33,015 bases of DNA from SAR202 cluster bacterium bin22. Its GTDB lineage: Bacteria; Chloroflexota; Dehalococcoidia; Lucifugimonadales; UBA3495. The stretch lies in the NCBI GenBank assembly GCA_002238505.1, contig MPMM01000028.1:1-33015 (forward strand). Reading direction: 5' to 3'. Positions 1-11,272 of the stretch are shown here, piece by piece; position 1 is the stretch's first letter, and every line of letters starts with the position of its first letter. The position numbers and the translations under genes are program-made. Under the pieces are notes generated by a model. It made no database searches, was not told where the DNA came from, and saw only the letters and a list, made by a program, of their open reading frames with translations.

Positions 1-83
1 TGGCGCTTAGTGTATCCCTGCTCACGTAAACTGGCCAAACTACACCGCTCTTCAAGGGTGAGGTGCTGATATACATTTCCCAT
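1..83 (-). CDS. IS30-family transposase, N-terminal part (runs off window)
   Basis: Reading leftward from the ATG at 83-81, the first 27 codons give M-G-N-V-Y-Q-H-L-T-L-E-E-R-C followed by S-L-A-S-L-R-E-Q-G-Y-T-K-R. The Y-x-H-L-T-L-E-E-R-C and Q-G-x-x-x-R pattern is the N-terminal helix-turn-helix start typical of IS30-family DDE transposases. The gene continues beyond position 1, so the catalytic DDE domain is not visible. It would bind the element's inverted repeats and catalyse its movement. The call rests on the N-terminal motif only. The frame and the position just inside an element end that breaks a permease gene support it. Confidence 0.72.
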   Translation of the reverse strand, partial: MGNVYQHLTLEERCSLASLREQGYTKR

Positions 84-122
84 GGCAACACTCTAACCAA
101 GTGTTGCACTTCGTTTGTGAGT
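1..122 (-). mobile_element. End of an IS30-family insertion sequence
   Basis: The element end lies near 120-126, where the permease reading frame on the minus strand abruptly stops matching its family. Between this edge and the transposase start is a perfect 8-bp inverted repeat: GCAACACT at 85-92 and AGTGTTGC at 100-107, with a 7-nt spacer. The GTGTTGCACTTC sequence at 101-112 resembles terminal repeats I associate with IS30 elements. The exact terminus and the target duplication cannot be fixed because the other end is outside the window. Confidence 0.65.
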
Positions 123-302
123 CTAGCCAACGGCCAGGCCGAAGTTCCAGCCGAAGAAGTCGCCGGAAATGACCGCCCCCACTCCCAGGGCCCAAAGCGA
201 CCAGACTCCGGCATATCGCCGCAGACGCCGCCGCCTGAAATAGGGGTCACCCACCACGTTGTAGGTCACCAACCCGGGGCCTGCCCGCCGTTCACTGTTC
301 AT
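123..302 (-). pseudogene. Ethanolamine/amino-acid permease, N-terminal fragment cut by IS30
   Basis: The minus-strand frame starts at ATG 302-300, preceded by AAAGGT, and reads M-N-S-E-R-R before the segment W-A-L-G-V-G-A-V-I-S-G-D-F-F-G-W-N-F-G-L. That segment is the first transmembrane helix signature of APC-superfamily permeases of the ethanolamine permease type. After A-V-G the frame hits TAG at the junction with the insertion sequence. Only about 59 codons remain of a gene that normally has around 450. An upstream TTG at 341 in the same frame is a weaker start. The fragment cannot make a functional transporter. The rest of the gene may lie beyond the insertion, outside the window. Confidence 0.75.
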
Positions 303-461
303 GATAGTCTTACCTTTAGCCGGATTAAGAAAAGCGGTCAATCAAATCTTCAGCTTAAAGCATAACAACTCAGGAATGCGGAGCGACTTGTTCCTGCCCT
401 TCAAAACCTCCCTGGCGGTGTGAAGGATTCGTAAAATTTTTGCCACTAACCGGTAATACTC

Positions 462-483
462 GATTAACGTATTTGCGTTAATC
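462..483. promoter_or_regulatory. 8-bp inverted repeat upstream of the ATP-grasp cassette (operator candidate)
   Basis: GATTAACG (462-469) and CGTTAATC (476-483) are perfect inverted arms around the 6-nt spacer TATTTG. The site lies in AT-rich DNA 46 nt before the ATP-grasp start codon, a usual position for a repressor or activator binding site. TTGCCA at 440-445 could act as a -35 with a -10 inside the repeat, but the -10 match is poor. No regulator gene is adjacent. Confidence 0.4.
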
Positions 484-529
484 TCTATTCAGAAGTCGAA
501 ACAATGTCATCAGCGCGAGACAACTGCTT

Positions 530-1909
530 ATGTTCCCGGAAACAGCCAACCCGCCAGAACATCCCAGGGAGTACCTGGATTCAAAGCGCGAAATTCGCCC
601 AGAATACCGGGAAGCCTTCCAGTTGCTCGAATCCCTGGGGAAGGAAAGGCTGGGCGAACTGTGGCAGCGGGGAAGACGGGAGGCCCAGCTGGACGCTTTC
701 TCGTTCCTGCTGGACCCCAGCGTTTACCGTACTGTGCCCACAGACTGGATTCCCCGCATCATTCGCCAGCGGGAGTGGGAGGCAATCAGTATCGGCGTTG
801 CCCAGCGCCTTAGAGCTTTGAATTTGTTCCTGATGGACCTGTACAACGGCCAGCAGACCACCGTCCCCCAGGACGTCGTTTATTCATCCCAGTACTTCTA
901 TCCGGAGTACCAGGGCTTCCGGCCAGCCGGGGAGGTCTTCGTTCACATCTACGGGGCGGACCTGGTGCATTTGGAAGATGGACGTTACGTGGTCCTGGAA
1001 GACAACCTGCGCATCCCCTCGGGAATCACTTACCAGCTAAAGGCCCGCGACATGTTGCAGCAACTGCTGCCGGAACTCGCTTCGGCCTACGACATAGTGC
1101 CCTTCGATATTCGGGAAACCTACCGCGACATGTTTCATTCCCTTTGTGAAAGGGAGGATCCGGTATGCGTACTGCTGACGGACAGCAAGCTGGGCGCCGC
1201 CTTCTTCGAGCATCGATACCTGGCTGAATTGCTGGGCATTCCCCTGGTGGAGGGCTCGGACCTGTATATTGGTCGGGATGGCCGGGTGATGTTGAAAGGT
1301 CTTGGCGGCGACACGGTGGTTGACCTGGTATATCGCCGGGTTGAAGACCTGGAGATTTTCGTTCCGGGCCTCACCGACGCCTACCTGGCTGGCAAGGTTG
1401 CGCTGGTAAACGGAATGGGCACCAGCGCAGCTGATGACAAGCTGGTCTTCAAATGGGTTCCGGATATAATACGCCACTACCTGGGCGAGGAACCCATTCT
1501 GGACCAGGCAGTCAGCTACGACCTTCAGGATGCCGAAATCCGCAGGTATGTAATGGAAAACCTGGACAGGATGGTGATAAAGACGCGGCAGGGCTACGGA
1601 GGCCTGGGAGTTTACGTGATGCCCGACCTGGACGAAGAGTCTCGCACTCGTCTGGGGCGGAACATTATCGAGCAGCCGCGAATGTTTGTCGCCCAGGAAA
1701 CCCTTGACTTTTCCAGGCATCTGATATTCGATGAAGAGACGGGCGAATTCGAGGACAGGTACGTGGACCTTCGGGTATTCGCCGTACAGAATGGCCGGGG
1801 TGAGACTACCGCCTTCCCCGGTGGCCTGACCCGGGTTTCCCAGGCCAACAGCCGCATAACTAATAATTCATCGGGTGGCCTATGCAAACCGACCTGGGTG
1901 GTTCGTTAA
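530..1909 (+). CDS. Circularly permuted ATP-grasp ligase (CP_ATPgrasp_2, DUF404/DUF407 type)
   Basis: This 459-residue protein matches the circularly permuted ATP-grasp family, which is predicted to form amide bonds between amino acids or peptides using ATP. Visible family features are the segment V-H-I-Y-G-A-D-L-V near residue 141, V-V-L-E-D-N-L-R-I-P-S-G near 155-166, the ATP-binding glycine-rich stretch K-T-R-Q-G-Y-G-G-L-G, and the C-terminal P-G-G-L-T-R-V and N-N-S-S-G-G motifs. The length is close to the usual ~480. The ribosome site before ATG 530 is weak, so the start is uncertain by some residues. The 3' end overlaps the transglutaminase gene by 28 nt, which argues for one transcript. 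In many bacteria this ligase sits beside alpha-E and transglutaminase genes, as here. The substrate is unknown. Confidence 0.85.
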   Translation: MFPETANPPEHPREYLDSKREIRPEYREAFQLLESLGKERLGELWQRGRREAQLDAFSFLLDPSVYRTVPTDWIPRIIRQREWEAISIGVAQRLRALNLFLMDLYNGQQTTVPQDVVYSSQYFYPEYQGFRPAGEVFVHIYGADLVHLEDGRYVVLEDNLRIPSGITYQLKARDMLQQLLPELASAYDIVPFDIRETYRDMFHSLCEREDPVCVLLTDSKLGAAFFEHRYLAELLGIPLVEGSDLYIGRDGRVMLKGLGGDTVVDLVYRRVEDLEIFVPGLTDAYLAGKVALVNGMGTSAADDKLVFKWVPDIIRHYLGEEPILDQAVSYDLQDAEIRRYVMENLDRMVIKTRQGYGGLGVYVMPDLDEESRTRLGRNIIEQPRMFVAQETLDFSRHLIFDEETGEFEDRYVDLRVFAVQNGRGETTAFPGGLTRVSQANSRITNNSSGGLCKPTWVVR

Positions 1910-2784
1910 GCGACACGACCATCGTCGCCGCCTATGGGTATGCCGCCCGATACATTTACAGCGACGAGGTCGTCCAAAACGACAACTTCCTCCGGTTGAC
2001 GGCGGCGGCGGACCCTTATCAAACTCCCATTTCCGCCGATGTCCTTACTCGACCGGTCAGCCGTCGCGCTCGCTTCCATGACTCCTACGGAAACGTTACC
2101 CACCGCAGCCGGATAACGGCACCCCACCACGAACTTACCATCCTCTCCATCGGCACGGTACGCTTCGAAAGCCCCTTCGCTTACCCCGTCGAAGTTGCCC
2201 TTGAGTCGATTTCCAGCGACTGGGTTCTCGAGCAATACCTTACCTCCACGGCCCTGGTTCACCCCGACCGCCTCGTGGAGCATGCCAGCAGCATCGCAGA
2301 AGGAGGCGGCGGCCTGGTGGAGACGGTGGAAAGGGTTACGGACTGGGTGTATCGGAACATCCAGTACGTGAAGGAGAGCACCACGGTAAACACCACCGCG
2401 GAGGAGGTCCTGGGCACGGGCGCGGGAGTTTGCCAGGACATGGCCCACCTGGCCATGGGACTGCTTAAAGCCCTGGGAATCCCCTGCAGATATGTTTGTG
2501 GCCTGTTGACGACGGAAGTGGGCGAGACCCATGCCTGGCTCGAATTCTGGCACCCGCAACTGGGCTGGATACCATCGGACCCGACTCGAGGGCAGGCAGT
2601 GTCCGGCCACGGCGAACTGCTGAAATTTGCCGTAGGCCGCGACTATGCCGAGGCGGCCCCCGTGGAAGGCTCCTTCGTGTCCAGGGGAACCGGGTGGCTA
2701 CATTCCGCCGCGGCCCAGGTGCATTTTGACCGTGACAACATCACCTTTGATGACGCCATCCGTTTGATTGATTTTGGACAATAG
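1882..2784 (+). CDS. Transglutaminase-like cysteine protease family protein
   Basis: This is a 300-residue protein with an N-terminal bacterial transglutaminase-associated beta domain (Y-x-Y-S-D-E-V-V, residues ~20-110) and a papain-like transglutaminase core. The expected catalytic triad is present: Cys184 in G-V-C-Q-D-M-A-H, His217 in E-T-H-A-W and Asp233 in P-S-D-P-T. Such proteins may cut or re-form peptide/isopeptide bonds. Next to an ATP-grasp ligase and an alpha-E protein it belongs to a predicted peptide-synthesis/modification cassette. There is no signal peptide, so it should act in the cytoplasm. The ATG at 1882 lies 28 nt inside the preceding gene with only GGGTGG upstream, so translational coupling is likely. 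The molecule processed is not known. Confidence 0.85.
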   Translation: MQTDLGGSLSDTTIVAAYGYAARYIYSDEVVQNDNFLRLTAAADPYQTPISADVLTRPVSRRARFHDSYGNVTHRSRITAPHHELTILSIGTVRFESPFAYPVEVALESISSDWVLEQYLTSTALVHPDRLVEHASSIAEGGGGLVETVERVTDWVYRNIQYVKESTTVNTTAEEVLGTGAGVCQDMAHLAMGLLKALGIPCRYVCGLLTTEVGETHAWLEFWHPQLGWIPSDPTRGQAVSGHGELLKFAVGRDYAEAAPVEGSFVSRGTGWLHSAAAQVHFDRDNITFDDAIRLIDFGQ

Positions 2785-2805
2785 CAGGCAGAGGCAGGTT
2801 TTCTT

Positions 2806-3333
2806 ATGACAGATCCCAGGTCCCTGGCGGCGGGGAATGCTGCATGGCTGACCGATTCGCGGGTGTACAATCTCATCTGGCTGGGGCGGTGGCTGGAACG
2901 GGCAGAGGCCATTACTCGAGCCATCAACTCCGCAGCCCGACAGACCGCTGCCAGCAGTACGGGACCAATGGGTTTACGTGACGCGCTGGTCCCGGTTGCC
3001 CACATGGCAGGCATGCGGGTTGAGCAGAAGGAGACCCTGGCCGCAGACATCCTGCTGCACGATACCACTGCCTCCGCTCTTCACTGCCTGACCAACGCCC
3101 GAATGAACGCCACCCAGGTAGCGCCGGTGGAATTGATTCGCGCTATTGCCGCCGCTATCCTGGACCTTCAGGAGACTGACGCTTCGTCTCTAGAAACTCC
3201 GGAACAACTCCTTGCCATAACCGAAGGAATCTCGAACCACCTGGCGCAGATCAATTCGACCATCGAGGACCAGTGGTTCAGCCGGGAGTCCCTGACCGAA
3301 GAGGAGGTCTTCCACCGTTTCGTGCAGCAATAG
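2806..3333 (+). CDS. Alpha-E domain protein (DUF403), short form
   Basis: The N-terminus contains N-L-I-W-L-G-R-W-L-E-R-A-E at about residues 22-34, the signature of the all-helical alpha-E family that accompanies circularly permuted ATP-grasp ligases. The protein is 175 residues, whereas the family usually has about 310, so the middle or C-terminal half of the helical bundle is missing or condensed. The frame ends cleanly at TAG with no obvious frameshifted remainder: the next gene starts 32 nt on and is unrelated. It follows the transglutaminase by 21 nt with AGGCAGG upstream of ATG 2806. The family's biochemical role is unproven; co-occurrence suggests it helps the ligase/transglutaminase pair. 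Confidence 0.78.
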   Translation: MTDPRSLAAGNAAWLTDSRVYNLIWLGRWLERAEAITRAINSAARQTAASSTGPMGLRDALVPVAHMAGMRVEQKETLAADILLHDTTASALHCLTNARMNATQVAPVELIRAIAAAILDLQETDASSLETPEQLLAITEGISNHLAQINSTIEDQWFSRESLTEEEVFHRFVQQ

Positions 3334-3365
3334 CAGCACGCCAATCGGTGTTGGAACGTGAGCCA

Positions 3366-3866
3366 ATGAGCGTTTACAAGTTTGAAGCTGCGCTGGAAAG
3401 ACCTGATATGCGGGGCGCATGGACTTTTGTGCGAATACCTTTCAGCGTGGCAGAGAAATTCGGAGTAAAAGGCCGGGTGCCCGTAAAGGGGACCATCAAT
3501 GGCATCGCATATGAAAACTCGCTGCTGCCCCAGGGTGAAGGAGTCCACATCCTGGTGGTCAAGAAGGACATTCGCGACCGAGCAGGTGTTGACGCGGGAG
3601 ACGTTGCCGAAGTAACGCTGGAACGGGAATCGGGGCCTCGTACGGTGGAAGTGCCGACTGAGTTGGCGGAGGCTCTGCAATCCCGGCCCGGCGCCCTGCA
3701 GATTTTCGATGACCTTTCCTACTCCCACCGGAAGGCGTATTGCGACCACGTCGGCCAGGCCAAGAAGGCCGATACTCGCGTCCGCCGTGCATCCAGGTGC
3801 GTGGAACTGCTGCTGGATTCAGTGGCCGCCGGAGTTACGCCGGGCTTTCGCCGCTCGCCCAGTTGA
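3366..3866 (+). CDS. DUF1905 / YdeI-OmpD-associated domain protein
   Basis: This 166-residue protein has a DUF1905 beta-barrel (Y-K-F-E-A-A-L-E through V-K-G-R-V-P-V-K-G-T-I-N-G, residues ~4-90) followed by a C-terminal YdeI/OmpD-associated helical segment with the typical F-D-D-L-S-Y-S-H-R-K-A-Y motif. The start at ATG 3366 is chosen because the family begins right there; upstream in-frame codons overlap the alpha-E gene and look non-native. The family's function is unclear. It is 32 nt downstream of the alpha-E gene, so it may be cotranscribed, but a link to the ATP-grasp cassette is not established. Confidence 0.8.
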   Translation: MSVYKFEAALERPDMRGAWTFVRIPFSVAEKFGVKGRVPVKGTINGIAYENSLLPQGEGVHILVVKKDIRDRAGVDAGDVAEVTLERESGPRTVEVPTELAEALQSRPGALQIFDDLSYSHRKAYCDHVGQAKKADTRVRRASRCVELLLDSVAAGVTPGFRRSPS

Positions 3867-3878
3867 AAGGTCAGGCTG

Positions 3879-3894
3879 CCCTGAAGTTTCAGGG
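3879..3894. terminator. Hairpin after the DUF1905 gene (weak terminator candidate)
   Basis: CCCTGAA (3879-3885) and TTCAGGG (3888-3894) form a perfect 7-bp stem with a 2-nt centre (in practice a 4-nt loop), 12 nt after the stop. No T-run follows, so classical intrinsic termination is doubtful. Confidence 0.3.
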
Positions 3895-4041
3895 GCGAAG
3901 TGGACTCAGTCCCGGCTTCCTTAAGCACGAAACCGACGCGAGCAGTGCGGGAATTGGCAACACTGACGGCATTGAAAAAGCCGGCAAAACGCAACGGCAA
4001 CTAAACGTAGAAAAGCACGAGGGGAAAGAGTAGAGGAGAAA

Positions 4042-4394
4042 TGGTGGAGACGGGGGAGAGTCGAACTCCCCGTCCAAAAGGCCCCTTGGCTAGATATACT
4101 ACAAGCTTGTCCGACGATTAATGTCTCACCTGATGGCGCTTCCGCCGGCGAAATTTCCTTCAGGCCAGCCGAAAAGTCTTAGACAGCCCCTATCGGCTTC
4201 GGGGCCATAGCATCCCGGTCTGTTGGCGCCCGTATCCCCGCATCCGGGAGTAGCAGGGTACGGACGTAGCCGCACTAGGCGGCTAGAGCGAATTCACGTT
4301 CGCCAGTTATTTGTGTGCCACCTGATTAACGAGGGCGGTGGCGCCTCGGCTTGCGATCTGCCACAGGACGCTCCTGTCGAACCCGCGCGTCCCC
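4042..4394 (-). ncRNA. ssrA: tmRNA (transfer-messenger RNA)
   Basis: The tRNA-like ends are visible on the minus strand. The 5' end GGGGACG (4394-4388) pairs with CGTCTCC just before the encoded ACCA at 4045-4042, and a T-arm with GTTCGA lies near the 3' end. Near the 5' end GGTTCGACAGG is the conserved tmRNA segment. The tag reading frame runs from GGC at 4304 to the TAG at 4277-4275 and encodes G-E-R-E-F-A-L-A-A. The 353-nt length is normal for a one-piece tmRNA. It rescues stalled ribosomes and tags the product for proteolysis. The gene is convergent with the DUF1905 gene. The L-A-A end matches protease recognition tags in general, and the GERE start resembles the tag I recall for Dehalococcoides. 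Confidence 0.95.
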
Positions 4395-4406
4395 ATAACA
4401 CTTCTT

Positions 4407-4412
4407 ATTATA
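4407..4412 (-). promoter_or_regulatory. -10 box of the ssrA promoter
   Basis: A perfect TATAAT lies on the minus strand 12 nt before the mature tmRNA 5' end. This suits a short precursor leader removed by processing. The -35 region is poorly conserved (GGGACA near 4433-4428). Confidence 0.5.
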
Positions 4413-4658
4413 CCATTCCACCCTCCCTGTCCCCAATAGCGATATCCGCACGGAAGCCCCCCAATTTGGGAGGTTGGTGATAGCCTGCAATCAATGCCCA
4501 GGGCAGGGGCGGTTAGCGACTCCATATGGGCGCCACGGCCATCTGTAGGGCGCCCTGCCTGATCGGCCAGGGTCTTGCCTGGGCCAGTTCACCGGCGAGA
4601 CCACGGGCCTATAATTGCAGCCAGGACCACCAAATTCTGCCGATACGTGAGGGCCGCT

Positions 4659-4883
4659 ATGAAACGCAGCGCTTCCAGGATTCTTACAACCCATACCGGC
4701 AGCCTGCCCCGGTCTCCGGAACTCCAGGAGTTGCTCCGCCAGCGAGAGGAGCAGCAGGACTTCTTTGAAGGCACATTCCAGGCCAGTGTCGGCGAGGCCG
4801 TGGCGGGGATTGTCGACTGCCAGCAGTCGACGGGAATAGCGTTCCATAACAGGACATGGATCTGCAGGGCTGATTATCCTTAA
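4659..4883 (+). pseudogene. Fragment of a MetE-like (cobalamin-independent methionine synthase family) gene
   Basis: From ATG 4659 the frame reads M-K-R-S-A-S-R-I-L-T-T-H-T-G-S-L-P-R-S, the N-terminal barrel start of the MetE C-terminal-domain-like family. It continues with a helical region ending A-V-A-G-I-V-D-C-Q-Q-S-T-G-I. At that point the family would read G-I-D-I-V-N-D-G-E, but here it passes into unrelated residues and stops at TAA. Only about 60 of roughly 370 residues are family-like, and no remainder is found downstream before gltB. TATAAT at 4610-4615 with TTCACC 16 nt upstream may be the old promoter. It is a decayed remnant, not a functional enzyme. Confidence 0.6.
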
Positions 4884-5094
4884 TCGAACCTTTACCTGCG
4901 GGGCTATTCCCCACATAGCCCGGCGTGTATAATGCGTATTTCCTTCACATTTATATTGTGATATATTTAACAAATCGCCGGGCTGGGGCCCGGTAATTGA
5001 ATTGTCAATACTTTTTATCAAAATATTTGACAGGTTTTGTGAGTCTGAAAGCCCCATGCTGACACCTAATGACCACGAAGCGGGGGTTGTGTAA
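4884..5094. other. AT-rich leader/promoter region of gltB
   Basis: This is the most AT-rich stretch between ssrA and gltB. It holds TATAAT at 4928-4933 without a good -35, a GC-rich hairpin (CCGGGC/GCCCGG, about 4979-4993), and inverted TGTCAA (5003-5008) and TTGACA (5027-5032) motifs. It very probably carries the gltB promoter and perhaps a regulator site, but I cannot assign one precise promoter. GGGGG lies just upstream of the gltB ATG as ribosome site. Confidence 0.35.
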
Positions 5095-9631
<4,537 letters not shown>

Positions 9632-9639
<8 letters not shown>

Positions 9640-11086
9640 ACCTACTGGATTTATGGAATCCGGGCGCCAGCCTCCCAGGCGCCGCCCGGTGGCGGAACGG
9701 AAAGGAGACTATCAGGAACTGTACCTGGACTGGCCCGAGGCCGATGCCCGGGAACAGGGTTCCAGGTGCATGGACTGCGCCGTGCCCTTCTGCCATATGG
9801 GTTGCCCCCTGGGCAACGTAATACCCGAGTTCAACCACCACGTTTACATGGGCGACTGGCAGAAAGCCCTTGAAGTGCTTCTCAGCACCAACAACTTTCC
9901 CGAGTTTACCGGCCGCATTTGCCCCGCCCCCTGCGAGGCGTCCTGCGTCCTCAGCATAAACGAAGACCCCGTCACTATCGAGTACATTGAGAAGGAAATC
10001 TCCGACCGCGGCTACAAGGAAGGGTGGATCAAGCCCCAACCCCCTGAAGAGCGTACCGGCAAGAAGGTTGCGGTGGTTGGTTCCGGCCCTGCCGGCCTCG
10101 CCGCTGCCCAGCAACTGAACCGCGCGGGACACTCGGTTACTGTCCTGGAGCGCGCCGACTACATCGGCGGCCTGCTCATGCTGGGCATCCCTGATTTCAA
10201 ACTCGACAAGGACGTAGTCCGCCGCCGTGTTCAACTGATGGCCGACGAAGGTGTGGATTTCCGCACCGGCGTCAACGTGGGCGTGGACTATCCCGTCAAA
10301 GACCTGCTGGCCGAGTACGATGCCGTTTGCCTGACCGGCGGTTCCACCCAAGCCAGGGATCTCCCCGTACCGGGGCGGGACCTGGAAGGCATACACCTGG
10401 CCATGGAATCCCTCCCCCAGCAGAACAAGTTGCTGGCCGGCGAGGAAATGAACCCTGACGAGCAGATTACCGCCGAGGGTAAGCGCGTGGTCATACTGGG
10501 CGGTGGCGACACCGGAGCCGACTGCCTGGGCACTGCCCACCGCCAGGGCGCCGAAGTGGTTTACCAGTTTGAACTTCTGCCTGAGCCCCCGGAGGAACGT
10601 CCCGACAACAATCCCTGGCCCCAGTGGCCGATGATTCTGCGCTCGTCCCCGGCCCACGAAGAAGGGGGCATCCGCGATTACAACATCCTCACCAAGTCCT
10701 TCTCCGGCAGCAACGGCCAGGTGGAAAAGCTCCACGCCGTGCGGGTCGAATGGACCGCCGGGGAAGATGGCCGCTTCAATATGAGCGAGGTTCCCGACAG
10801 CGAAATGGAAGTGGAGACCGACCTGGTCCTGCTGGCAATGGGCTTCGTCCACCCCGAGCATGAGGGTATGCTGACCGACCTGGGCGTGGCACTGGACGGG
10901 CGGGGCAACGTGCAGGTGGATACGAACAAGATGACCAGTGTCCCCGGCGTTTTTGCCGGCGGCGACATGGCCCGAGGCCAGTCCCTGGTAGTCTGGGCCA
11001 TCGCCGAGGGCCGCGAGGTAGCCCGGGGCGTTGACCAGTACCTTGTGGGCAGCTCAAAACTTCCAAGGTCCATGCCAACGCATTAG
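9632..11086 (+). CDS. gltD: Glutamate synthase, small (beta) subunit
   Basis: This 484-residue FAD and NAD(P)H oxidoreductase feeds electrons to GltB. The N-terminal region carries the low-potential 4Fe-4S cysteine motifs C-M-D-C-A-V-P-F-C-H-M-G-C-P and C-P-A-P-C-E-A-S-C. The FAD-binding site is G-S-G-P-A-G-L-A-A-A near residue 150, and the NADPH-binding site is G-G-G-D-T-G-A-D near residue 289. Both dinucleotide folds and the final G-D-M-A-R-G-Q-S-L motif are intact. The ATG lies inside the last codons of gltB. The subunit could also serve as a general electron donor, but the adjacent gltB makes the assignment clear. Confidence 0.97.
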
Positions 11087-11143
11087 TCACCTGTTTCTCG
11101 AACAGGCACGAACATCCACTAACTGGTAACAAACAGAAGAGGC

Positions 11144-11165
11144 GCCAAGTTTGGCTCCCCTTTTT
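11144..11165 (+). terminator. Candidate intrinsic terminator after gltBD
   Basis: GCCAA (11144-11148) and TTGGC (11151-11155) form a short stem, followed after TCCCC by TTTTT (11161-11165). The stem is only 5 bp. A second hairpin, CCTGTT/AACAGG, lies at about 11092-11107 directly after the gltD stop. Either may end the operon transcript. Confidence 0.35.
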
Positions 11166-11272
11166 CCTTGAAGACTGCTTTGGTCAGTGCAGATCGTGAT
11201 ACAGACCAGCAGCCAATGCCGCAACAAGATCCTTGCAGTTGGTGAAAGGAACTTTCTAACCCCCTTGTTCCC

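Noticed and set aside
4042-4060. Attachment site for an integrated element at the ssrA 3' end
   Set aside because: No second copy of the tmRNA 3' end and no integrase gene are visible in the window.
5027-5032. TTGACA as the gltB -35 box
   Set aside because: No acceptable -10 follows at 16-18 nt, so only the general promoter region is listed.
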